DNA from: Fodinibius salinus
GTDB lineage: Bacteria > Bacteroidota > Rhodothermia > Balneolales > Balneolaceae
Reading direction: 5' to 3'
Assembly: GCF_008124865.1 (NCBI RefSeq)
Contig: NZ_VNHY01000004.1
Coordinates: forward strand, 275,221-339,220
DNA length: 64,000 nucleotides
Shown: positions 1-7,582 of the stretch, piece by piece
Layout of the letters: each line of letters begins with the position of its first letter
How positions within the stretch are numbered: position 1 is the first letter of the stretch
Made by a program: the position numbers and the translations under genes
The notes under the pieces: generated by a model
The model's input: only the letters and a program-made list of their open reading frames with translations
The model's database searches: none
What the model was told of the DNA's origin: nothing

Positions 1-214
1 TCCCCAAAAACAGTGCGAATAGTACCTGCCGAAAGATAAGTGCAATACCAATGGCAACCAGCGGAGGTACAATACTGAGCCAGGTTCCCGTTTCGATACC
101 GGCAGAGGCTGTTTCCTGCAAGGCTACTGCTGTATCCGGTGAGGCGTAACCAAAGTTAAGCCACAAAAAAATACTGCATACACCAACGACAAGAAATAAT
201 ATTTTCCGTTTCAT
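1..214 (-). CDS. NhaC-family Na+/H+ antiporter, N-terminal part only
   Basis: Partial gene reading leftward off the window; about 71 residues are visible from the ATG at 214. The first 24 residues are hydrophobic and signal-like and are followed by a short polar stretch. Then comes a segment beginning GTWLSIVPPLVAIGIAL, which matches the opening membrane helix and the SxxPPLVAI pattern of NhaC-type Na+/H+ antiporters (family knowledge). The product would exchange Na+ for protons across the inner membrane. It is divergent from the lipoprotein gene at 466, leaving about 250 bp of shared upstream DNA. Only the N-terminus is seen, so the family call is moderate and no ion-binding residues can be checked. 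Confidence 0.6.
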   Translation of the reverse strand, partial: MKRKILFLVVGVCSIFLWLNFGYASPDTAVALQETASAGIETGTWLSIVPPLVAIGIALIFRQVLFALFLG

Positions 215-351
215 TCAGCTCACTATTACTTAATTATCTTAACTGACCATCACAAAGAACGTAAATGATGAATGAAAATACAATCTCTGTACTAATTTGC
301 CAGAAATTTTAGACTGATATAATCACAACCATTAAAAAAAAGAAATAACAT

Positions 352-367
352 TAGGGGTATCCCCACC
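352..367 (+). promoter_or_regulatory. candidate operator TAGGGGTATCCCCACC
   Basis: A near-palindromic GGGGTATCCCC core lies 114 bp before the first lipoprotein gene. Related sequences occur 88 bp before the start codons of the lipoprotein genes at 62243 and 63973. The shared position ahead of lipoprotein genes suggests a regulator site, but no regulator is identified. Confidence 0.35.
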
Positions 368-465
368 TTAGGAGTGTATTACAATCTAGAACCGAAAAAT
401 TAATTTAAGTAAAAATATGGGTTAAAAGCTCATACTAGTAGAATTCTTAACTAAACCCCTTGATT

Positions 466-1452
466 ATGAAACTTTCAAAGTTACTATTTCTGGTTATATC
501 TTTAGCAATATTCAGTTTGTATGGATGTTCTGATGGTGGACCGGCAAATACCAATCCAAACATCACTCCCCCTTCAGCAGAAGAGTTTAATAACTTAAGA
601 GCTGCTGCCTGGGATTCGTTGACACAAACCCATCAATTTGATGCAGCAAATGGCATCTCTTTTACTTCTGAGAATGGCGTGGACTTGAACGTTCCTTCGG
701 GTTGCCTGACACTAAATGGGCAGTCTGCAAGTGGATCTGCAACCTTAGAATATGTCGAACTTTTTAACAGAAGCAACATGCTCGTCAGCAATAAGGCTAC
801 AATGGGAATAGATTCCACAGGCAAAAAAAGGATGCTAATATCCGGTGGATCATTTTTCATGGAAGTCACTCAAAACGGCCAAGAATTGGAAGCATCCTGC
901 AATAATGTTCAGCTAAAAATTCCCGGTAATTTAACAGGCGGAACTGATACTGAAATGACATTATGGAAGGGTAACACAGATAATAATGACAATCTTGGCT
1001 GGGAAGAAGAGGATTCAACAGGAGTAGCTGGCGCAGGTCAAAACCTATTTGTAGAAAATACTAATTATTTTGCGTTTCCTAATGACTTCTCCCCTACCAA
1101 TGTGGACAAGTTTTATTCTGACCCCCGTCCCAAAACTACTTTGCAGGTTCAACCGCCTGAAGGTTATGACAGCGAAAACTCTGCGGTCTATCTGTCTTAT
1201 GATGGAGAAAAAAATGCATTAGCTCAACTTGATACTTTTGACGAAAACACCGGTATCTTTTCAGAACATTATGGACAGATACCTATTGGTTTAGAAATGC
1301 ATATCATTTTTACCACTGAAGAAAATGGCCAATGGCGCTATGCCATAAAGGGAGTTACTGTAGCAGAAGATGATTTATATACTTTTACTATTGCAGATAC
1401 ACAACTCGGATCCAAGCAAGACTTAACGAATGCGATAAAAAATCTTCCTTAA
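466..1452 (+). CDS. lipoprotein of unknown function
   Basis: The product is a 328-residue exported protein. The N-terminus is a lysine followed by a hydrophobic stretch ending in the lipobox LYGC, so it should be a lipid-anchored envelope protein. The rest is acidic, rich in Asn, Thr and Gly, and has no motif I recognise. It looks like a beta-rich extracytoplasmic domain. A TTG two codons earlier at 460 is possible, but the ATG at 466 gives the canonical M-K-L signal start. It stands alone, divergent from the antiporter gene, and ends 31 bp before a strong hairpin terminator. No function is proposed. Confidence 0.8.
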   Translation: MKLSKLLFLVISLAIFSLYGCSDGGPANTNPNITPPSAEEFNNLRAAAWDSLTQTHQFDAANGISFTSENGVDLNVPSGCLTLNGQSASGSATLEYVELFNRSNMLVSNKATMGIDSTGKKRMLISGGSFFMEVTQNGQELEASCNNVQLKIPGNLTGGTDTEMTLWKGNTDNNDNLGWEEEDSTGVAGAGQNLFVENTNYFAFPNDFSPTNVDKFYSDPRPKTTLQVQPPEGYDSENSAVYLSYDGEKNALAQLDTFDENTGIFSEHYGQIPIGLEMHIIFTTEENGQWRYAIKGVTVAEDDLYTFTIADTQLGSKQDLTNAIKNLP

Positions 1453-1483
1453 TTGAAAACACACATTGCAAACATCATCAATA

Positions 1484-1519
1484 AAAAAACCTGACAGGCG
1501 TCAAACCTGTCAGGTTTTT
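1484..1519. terminator. bidirectional intrinsic terminator between convergent genes
   Basis: The stem CCTGACAGG/CCTGTCAGG has a 7-nt loop, is preceded by A7 and is followed by T5. It can stop transcription from the lipoprotein gene on the plus strand and from gltX on the minus strand. Confidence 0.85.
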
Positions 1520-1533
1520 CATATTTGATAGAG

Positions 1534-1635
1534 GGCTTTGCAAAACTATCTCCATCTTGTCATTCTGAACTTGTTTCAGAATCTCATATGCATTTGTTGG
1601 CGTTTAAACCAAGATAGGTTTTGCGAAGCCTTTTT
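1534..1635. repeat. REP-like nested inverted-repeat element
   Basis: The outer arms GGCTTTGCAAAACTATCT (1534-1551) and AGATAGGTTTTGCGAAGCC (1612-1630) are near-perfect complements. They enclose an inner palindrome ATTCTGAA/TTCAGAAT at 1562-1582. The inner core resembles widely dispersed REP-type palindromes (recollection of the family). It sits just past the end of gltX, where such elements typically lie. Confidence 0.6.
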
Positions 1636-1646
1636 GATAATAAATA

Positions 1647-3131
1647 TCAGCCTAACTTCTCGATCGCAGTATTAATACGACGAATGGTCGCTTCCTTGCC
1701 AATTAGTTCGAGGGTGGGCGTCAAATCGGGTCCATGCCCCATTCCGGAAACAGCTACCCGCAGTGGCATCATCAGTGGGCCAAATCCTACGTCATGGGCT
1801 TCAATCACTTCTTTTATTTTATCTTTCAGTGTTGTCGCCTCGAATTCATCGGTATCAAGCTGTTCTATTTTATCCACATAGTCACTGAGTAATTCGGCAC
1901 TGTCATCGCTCCATTTATCAAGCGCCTGCTCTTCATACTCTTCGGGATCTTCAAAGAAAAAGTGTCCCATCGTAATAAATTCTTCGACCTTGCTTACCCG
2001 ATCTTTCATCAGTGGTATAATTTCCATCATATATTCTTTATCGGGATCAATGCCATGCTCGTTGGCAATCTCGTTGACGCGGGGAAATAATTCTTCGGCC
2101 GGTTTTTCACGCAGATAATGCTCGTTATACCAGGTCAGCTTTGGATAGTCGAATACCGCACCGCCTTTGCTTACGCGATCCAATGAAAACAGATCAATCA
2201 GCTCATCCATGGAATGAATTTCTGTATCATCACCGGGGCTCCATCCCAAATAAGCAAGGAAATTCACGAGTGCTTCAGGCTCATACTTTTGCTCGATATA
2301 ATCTTTGGTGTTGATGGGGATACCCTCACTCTCGGCTTTTCGCTTAGATAATTTTCCTCCACTGGGCGACATAATAAGCGGCAGGTGTGCTACCTTTGGT
2401 GGCTCCCATCCAAAATATTCGTACATCAACATGTGCTTAGGCGTACTACTTAACCACTCTTCACCACGAATTACATGCGATATTTTCATCAGGTGATCAT
2501 CAACGACATTCGCCAGGTGATAAGTGGGCATACCGTCGGATTTAACCAACACCTGATCATCAAGTCCTTTGCTTTCGAAGGATACAAAACCGCGAATCTC
2601 GTCCTCAAAACGGACGGTTTCGCGACGGGGCACTTTTAGCCGAATCACATAGTCTTCGCCTTCATCCAGCTTGCGCTCCACTTCTTCTTCGGGAAGCGTC
2701 AAGCTATTTTTCATCGACATGCGTGTAATAGCATCGTACTTGGGAGCCGGATTCCCTGATTTTTTAAGGCGCTCTCGCATTTGATCGAGCTCTTCGGGCG
2801 TATCGAAAGCATAGTAAGCGTTGCCTTGTTCTACAAGCTGCTCAGCGTAATCTTTATATATATCTTTGCGCTCGCTCTGGCGGTACGGGCCTACATCACC
2901 GGGGTTTTCGGGACCTTCGTCAACCTCCATCCCGATCCACTTAAGTGATTCCTTAATATCTTTTTCGGCGCCCTCTACATAACGGCTTTGATCGGTATCT
3001 TCAATCCGCAGCACAAAAGTACCGTCATGCCCCTTTGCAAATAAGTAATTGTAGAGTGCCGTTCGAAGTCCACCAATGTGCAACAAGCCGGTGGGTGACG
3101 GCGCAAATCGTACACGTACATTTCCATCCAT
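1647..3131 (-). CDS. gltX: glutamyl-tRNA synthetase
   Basis: This cytoplasmic enzyme attaches glutamate to tRNA-Glu using ATP. At 494 residues it has the normal family length. The class-I signature APSPTGLLHIGG is at residues 10-21 (HIGH motif) and KLSKR is at 260-264 (KMSKS loop). RIEDTDQSR near residue 42 is the usual glutamate-binding region. The C-terminal helical anticodon-binding domain is intact. The gene is transcribed alone on the minus strand, ending in the REP-like element and bidirectional terminator. The start at 3131 gives the expected short lead into VRVRFAPSPTG. Whether it is a discriminating or non-discriminating enzyme cannot be decided here; no gatCAB genes are in the window. 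Confidence 0.97.
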   Translation of the reverse strand: MDGNVRVRFAPSPTGLLHIGGLRTALYNYLFAKGHDGTFVLRIEDTDQSRYVEGAEKDIKESLKWIGMEVDEGPENPGDVGPYRQSERKDIYKDYAEQLVEQGNAYYAFDTPEELDQMRERLKKSGNPAPKYDAITRMSMKNSLTLPEEEVERKLDEGEDYVIRLKVPRRETVRFEDEIRGFVSFESKGLDDQVLVKSDGMPTYHLANVVDDHLMKISHVIRGEEWLSSTPKHMLMYEYFGWEPPKVAHLPLIMSPSGGKLSKRKAESEGIPINTKDYIEQKYEPEALVNFLAYLGWSPGDDTEIHSMDELIDLFSLDRVSKGGAVFDYPKLTWYNEHYLREKPAEELFPRVNEIANEHGIDPDKEYMMEIIPLMKDRVSKVEEFITMGHFFFEDPEEYEEQALDKWSDDSAELLSDYVDKIEQLDTDEFEATTLKDKIKEVIEAHDVGFGPLMMPLRVAVSGMGHGPDLTPTLELIGKEATIRRINTAIEKLG

Positions 3132-3530
3132 AAAAAACTGGCTTACTAATTTCTATAACAATTCTTGTTTAATTGGCCTCAAAAATAACGTTTCTCTGGC
3201 AGTAGTGCTAATAAGTAAAGAGTAAGGAGTAAAAATAAGGTTTAGCAATTTCGTAGAATTGATTTTCCCTTTTTGCAAATTCCTTGAGTAATCTTCTGTT
3301 ATCTTGCACTCACTGAGCCGGCAAATCTAGCAATTAATCAGAAATAATGCGACACGACACGCCTTCAAGTCCCAAACTGCATTATTCGTAATTTCTTCAG
3401 GGATCACAGTCAACTAATATTGGTATTTCTATTTAATAAAATAATTATTGTCTTTATAGTACGACCAATGAACAAAACATTTCGCACAAATTAACCTCTC
3501 TTTACTCCTTACTTATCACCCCTGTAAGCA
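3132..3530. other. 399-bp divergent intergenic region between gltX and the WbqC-like gene
   Basis: AT-rich and without a convincing gene. A short motif built on GTAAGGAGTAA appears near 3213-3233 and in inverted orientation near 3496-3515, the only repeat seen. Promoters for both flanking genes must lie here, but none is clear enough to place. Confidence 0.5.
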
Positions 3531-4199
3531 ATGAAACTAGCCCTGCTCTTCCCACAATTTGCCCCCAATCTTTACGATCTCACCGCCATGCTCCGGGCAG
3601 ATCGTATTATTATACAAGATGAAGAGCAATGGTCACGCAAGAGCCGTATCCACCGCGCCAAAATCAGAGTACCTCAAGGCACACAATGGATAAACATCCC
3701 CATCCGGACTGAAGACCGGAAAAAGGCCATCAAGGAAGTACGGATGGATCACTCTGAGGATTGGGTAACCCCACTGCTTCGAGCTATAGAGTACAATTAC
3801 CGGAATAGCATCTATTATGATTTCTATGAACCGGAAATCAAAGCAGATTTCCAGTCGGCTTACGACTACGTCTATCTGATGGAGTTTGTACTTTATATTC
3901 AACAAAGGCTATTTCGGTTTATGGATATCAATGTGGATTATGAGTTATCAAGCGAAGTGCCAGAATATACCTCCGATCCTGATTTGCTAGCGAAAGAAGT
4001 CGGAGCTGACACGCTTATTCAAGAATACGACAGTAGGCATTACCAACGGCAAGCAGAACGATATAATAATGAGCTCTCGTTTGAACACCCTCAATACCAC
4101 CAACATTTTGACGGTTTTGAGCCTTGGTGTTCGTTGCTGGATGTGCTCTTTCAGTTTGGTCCGGAAAGCTTCAAAATTACTGATAAACTACAATGTTGA
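3531..4199 (+). CDS. WbqC-like protein
   Basis: A 222-residue soluble protein. Its opening, ALLFPQFAPNLYDLTAMLRA followed by an IIQDEEQWSRKS segment and a WINIPIR strand, follows the WbqC pattern: a PxFxP-like start, then an acidic pair and an RN/RS-rich strand. WbqC proteins are found in many O-antigen clusters, but their biochemical activity is poorly defined. Here no glycosyltransferase genes are nearby. The next gene, a class-V aminotransferase-fold enzyme, starts 57 bp downstream on the same strand, so the two may be co-transcribed. Confidence 0.7.
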   Translation: MKLALLFPQFAPNLYDLTAMLRADRIIIQDEEQWSRKSRIHRAKIRVPQGTQWINIPIRTEDRKKAIKEVRMDHSEDWVTPLLRAIEYNYRNSIYYDFYEPEIKADFQSAYDYVYLMEFVLYIQQRLFRFMDINVDYELSSEVPEYTSDPDLLAKEVGADTLIQEYDSRHYQRQAERYNNELSFEHPQYHQHFDGFEPWCSLLDVLFQFGPESFKITDKLQC

Positions 4200-4256
4200 A
4201 TGTTGGAAAAGGAATGTTAAGTTATTTCCACTCAATATTGAAAGAAAAATTTACCA

Positions 4257-5417
4257 ATGAATTGCCAAAAACATTTATTTTCTCTTGATGAAAGTCATCA
4301 TTATCTGAACTGTGCCTATATGTCGCCGATGCTTACCTCGGTAGAAGAAAACGGCATAAAAGGCATCCGCCGCAAACAAAATCCTTGGGATATTACTCCC
4401 GAACATTTCTTTACTGACAGCAATACACTCCGCTCTCTTTTTGGTGAACTTATCAATGCTCAACAGCAAGACATTGCACTCATGCCAGCTGTTTCTTACG
4501 GACTGGCAACAGTAGCCAAAAATATTGATCCTGCCAAGGGTCGCGAGATTATTATTGCAGGTGACCAATTCCCCAGCAATGTTTATGCATGGAAACGATT
4601 TTGTCAAGAGCACGACTGTCAATTGAACATCATAGATCCACCGACAACATTGAACCAGCGAGGTCAACAATGGAATAAGCACTTGCTTAACGCTATCAAT
4701 GAAGATACCCTCATGGTTGCCTTGGGTAATGTACACTGGACTGACGGTACCCTATTTGATCTTAATTCCATTGGCCAAAAAGTGCAAAATCACGATGGCT
4801 ATTTTGTTATCGACGGTACGCAATCGGTAGGAGCATTACCAATTGACATCCAACAAATACAAGCCGATGCCCTGATTTGTGCAGGCTATAAATGGCTAAT
4901 GGGCCCCTATGCCATGACTCTTGGTTACTTTGGAGAGAGACTACAAAATGGGATTCCTCTCGAAGAGGGATGGATCACCCGTAAGAACAGCGAAGATTTT
5001 AGTCGCCTTATTGATTATGAAGATGACTATCAGCCCGGTGCTCAACGGTTTGATATGGGTGAACGCAGCAATTTTGTTTTAGTTCCAATGATGATTGAGG
5101 CACTAAAGCAGATCCTTAGATGGGATCCAAAAAACATCCAGGAATATTGTAAGTCAATAACTACTGATTTAGTCCAGGAATTGCCCAAATATGATTATAA
5201 AATTGAAAATCCGGATTGGCGGGGGCATCACCTCTTTGGGATCCGGCTGCCAGAACATATAGCACTTGACGAACTTAATCACAAGCTGGAAGAACACAAT
5301 ATTCACCTTTCCGTTCGCGGATCAGCTGTGCGCATTGCGCCAAATGTATATAATGATGAGCAGGATGTTACTGCTCTGCTTGAGGTGCTGAAAGATGTTG
5401 CAACCAACAATACGTAA
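4257..5417 (+). CDS. aminotransferase class V-fold PLP enzyme
   Basis: A 386-residue PLP-dependent enzyme of the class-V fold, the group that includes cysteine desulfurases, kynureninase-like and isopenicillin-N-epimerase-like proteins. The segment VIDGTQSVGALPID supplies the PLP-ring aspartate, and CAGYKWLMGPY contains the lysine expected to form the Schiff base. RGSAVRIAPNVYN near the C-terminus matches the usual substrate-carboxylate region (S-x-R-x-x-P). The substrate cannot be told from sequence; no suf/isc genes are near. It follows the WbqC-like gene by 57 bp and may share its transcript. Confidence 0.85.
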   Translation: MNCQKHLFSLDESHHYLNCAYMSPMLTSVEENGIKGIRRKQNPWDITPEHFFTDSNTLRSLFGELINAQQQDIALMPAVSYGLATVAKNIDPAKGREIIIAGDQFPSNVYAWKRFCQEHDCQLNIIDPPTTLNQRGQQWNKHLLNAINEDTLMVALGNVHWTDGTLFDLNSIGQKVQNHDGYFVIDGTQSVGALPIDIQQIQADALICAGYKWLMGPYAMTLGYFGERLQNGIPLEEGWITRKNSEDFSRLIDYEDDYQPGAQRFDMGERSNFVLVPMMIEALKQILRWDPKNIQEYCKSITTDLVQELPKYDYKIENPDWRGHHLFGIRLPEHIALDELNHKLEEHNIHLSVRGSAVRIAPNVYNDEQDVTALLEVLKDVATNNT

Positions 5418-5480
5418 GGAGCAATAAATACTTTTACTCATTATCTATCCTTTAACAGCTAATAATATAATTCGATAAAA

Positions 5481-5603
5481 ATGCCCGATACGTCATCAAC
5501 GAACTCAAACAAGAAGCCTAACTACTGGCTTGTCTTTGGGGTCGGTATCGCCTATATCCTGCTACTCGGGCTATTCACCTACTTTTTTAACCTGCCCATT
5601 TAA
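5481..5603 (+). CDS. 40-residue single-pass membrane peptide ahead of a symporter
   Basis: A small gene. It starts ATG-CCC-GAT, has a polar N-terminus of about 15 residues (PDTSSTNSNKKPN) and one hydrophobic helix (WLVFGVGIAYILLLGLF), and ends in TAA at 5601-5603. The symporter ATG follows after only 5 nt, so the pair should be translated together. Small subunits of this kind accompany several Na+-coupled transporters, for example the DUF4212 partner of acetate-type SSS carriers and the MetS partner of NSS carriers (established). This one is shorter than either and I cannot assign it to a family. Confidence 0.7.
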   Translation: MPDTSSTNSNKKPNYWLVFGVGIAYILLLGLFTYFFNLPI

Positions 5604-5608
5604 CCACT

Positions 5609-7345
5609 ATGCACTGGATTGACTGGCTTGTACTTATCGCCTTTCTGGGATACACTATCTGGGACGGTACGCGCCATGGCAAAGAAAGTGACAATATTGA
5701 AGGTTTTTTCTTAGCCAACCGCTCCATGCCATGGTGGGCTATGGGACTTTCGGTCATGGCAACCCAGGCTTCGGCTATCACCTTTATCGGAACAACCGGA
5801 CAAGCCTATGTTGAAGACATGCGCTTTGTCCAAATTTACCTGGCCGTGCCCTTCGCCATGATTATCCTGTGCACTACACTTGTCCCCTTTTTCAATAAAC
5901 TGCAAAACTTTAGTGCCTACGAAGTCCTCGAAGAACGATTTGGTCTCTCAACCAGACTTTTTACCAGTCTGCTATTTTTATTTTCCAGAGGATTGGGACT
6001 CGGCATCATCATCGCCGCGCCATCATACGTCCTTGCGCTGCTGCTAAATATTCCGCTTTCTACAACTATTCTTATTATTGGAATCACAGCCACGCTCTAC
6101 ACTATGGTCGGCGGCATCCATGGCGTCATTCGTACCGACGTCAAGCAAATGGCCATTATGCTCTTTGCACTTGCTTTTTGCTTTTTCTGGATACATTATC
6201 AGCTTCCCGAAAACGTGGAGTTTTCTGACTCTTTGTACCTGGCCGGTACGCTTGGCAAGCTGGATGCCCTGGATCTCAGCTTTGACATCAGTGAAAAGTA
6301 CAATGTGTGGACTGGTGTTATCGCCTCTCTCTTTTTAATGCTCTCCTATTTTGGCACTGATCAAAGCCAGGTACAGCGATATTTGACAGCTAAATCACTC
6401 GATGATGCACGAAAGTCTTTGCTTTTGACCGCCTATGCCAAAATCCCCATGCAATTTTTTATCCTGCTATTAGGCGTTATGCTGTATGTGTTTTATATCT
6501 TTGGCGCGCCCCCCATGAGCTTCCGCAGTGTAGAACCAACTGCCCAGCAGCAACAAATAGAAATGAAAGGAGAACAACTGCAAAAGCAGTATGATAGAGC
6601 CTACCAGCAACGAAAAGAATCGGCCCGTGAGCTGCTCCAAAATCGAACGGACAAAAATGCCCGCCAATTTCAGCAGGCCGACCAGCAACTAAATGAGGTG
6701 CGTCAGGCCGAACTGCAGCGACAAGAAAAGATTACACAATCCAGTCTTAATGACACTAACTATATTCTCCCCTATTTTATCCTCAATGAAGTTCCTATTG
6801 GCATCATCGGACTTATTGTTGCTGGTATTTTTGCCGCTGCCTTATCAAGTATCGACAGTGAACTCAACGCTTTAGCTACTATTTCTATTGTAGATTGGTA
6901 TAAGAGGTTAGATTCTAAAGACAGAGATGAGGCATGGTATCTTAAGTCATCACGATTTGCAACCGTATTATGGGGCACTCTGGCAACGTTGGCAGCACTG
7001 GCACTCGGCGAAACGCGATCTATCATTGAACTGGTAAACAAAATCGGCAGTTACTTTTACGGCTCTATACTTGGCGTTTTTGTCTTACTGCTTTGGGTAA
7101 AACGAGCCAACGGTGTTGGAGCTCTAACGGGACTCATTTCTGGGATGGGTACTGTGTTTTTGTTCGATCGTATTTACACCAATCCCGGAAATGGTGATTG
7201 GGAAACAATAATGCCGTGGCAACATGTACCTGAAGGATTTACCAAAAGCATTGAGTATCTCTGGTTGAATCCAGTAGGGACCACCGTCGTTGTGGTCGTA
7301 GGTATTATCTTTAGCATGTTCTGGAATCGTTTTAAAAGAGAGTAG
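5609..7345 (+). CDS. sodium:solute symporter (SSS family) with inserted coiled coil
   Basis: A 578-residue inner-membrane protein with about 13 hydrophobic segments. The early part (FFLANRSMPWWAMGLSVMAT) is the classic SSS helix-1 region, and LYTMVGGIHGVIRTD matches the family's TxxGGxxAVxxTD signature. FAAALSSIDSELNALAT fits the helix-8 Na+-binding region. Residues about 309-378 are an unusual Gln/Arg/Glu-rich stretch with the look of a coiled coil, placed between two membrane segments. It presumably imports an organic solute with Na+; the substrate is unknown. The 40-residue membrane peptide is coupled upstream. Confidence 0.9.
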   Translation: MHWIDWLVLIAFLGYTIWDGTRHGKESDNIEGFFLANRSMPWWAMGLSVMATQASAITFIGTTGQAYVEDMRFVQIYLAVPFAMIILCTTLVPFFNKLQNFSAYEVLEERFGLSTRLFTSLLFLFSRGLGLGIIIAAPSYVLALLLNIPLSTTILIIGITATLYTMVGGIHGVIRTDVKQMAIMLFALAFCFFWIHYQLPENVEFSDSLYLAGTLGKLDALDLSFDISEKYNVWTGVIASLFLMLSYFGTDQSQVQRYLTAKSLDDARKSLLLTAYAKIPMQFFILLLGVMLYVFYIFGAPPMSFRSVEPTAQQQQIEMKGEQLQKQYDRAYQQRKESARELLQNRTDKNARQFQQADQQLNEVRQAELQRQEKITQSSLNDTNYILPYFILNEVPIGIIGLIVAGIFAAALSSIDSELNALATISIVDWYKRLDSKDRDEAWYLKSSRFATVLWGTLATLAALALGETRSIIELVNKIGSYFYGSILGVFVLLLWVKRANGVGALTGLISGMGTVFLFDRIYTNPGNGDWETIMPWQHVPEGFTKSIEYLWLNPVGTTVVVVVGIIFSMFWNRFKRE

Positions 7346-7350
7346 CACTT

Positions 7351-7479
7351 TTACTGCTTACCACCTTCTTCGTTTTCAATATCCAAGGGATCTTCGGCAC
7401 TGCCCACAATGGCTTCCATGGCATCTGTGAGTGTTGCCAATCCTTCAATTGGTTCATGCGCCATGACCAAAGCAAGTTC
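7351..7479 (-). pseudogene. remnant of a CBS-domain (CNNM/CorC-type) protein C-terminus
   Basis: The minus-strand frame ending in TAA at 7351-7353 reads ELALVMAHEPIEGLATLTDA then MEAIVGSAEDPLDIENEE. This matches the end of the second CBS domain in hemolysin/CNNM-type proteins, where a VxDEYGGxxGLVTLxD pattern is followed by a xEEIVGEIxDE tail. An in-frame TAG at 7480-7482 and no matching sequence further upstream show the rest of the gene is gone. An ATG at 7464 could start a 37-residue peptide, but decay is the simpler reading. Similarity is by eye. Confidence 0.5.
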
Positions 7480-7521
7480 CTAGCTTCCATTTTGAAACTG
7501 AAGAAGCATTCTTCAATCAAT

Positions 7522-7551
7522 AAAAAAGCCCCGACTTTTACACCGGGGCTT
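7522..7551 (-). terminator. intrinsic terminator of the metalloprotease gene
   Basis: The perfect stem AAGCCCCG/CGGGGCTT is followed on the minus strand by a T6 run. It lies 32 bp after the metalloprotease stop codon. Confidence 0.8.
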
Positions 7552-7582
7552 AAAATGAATTAGAAATTCCGACTGTTCTTTA

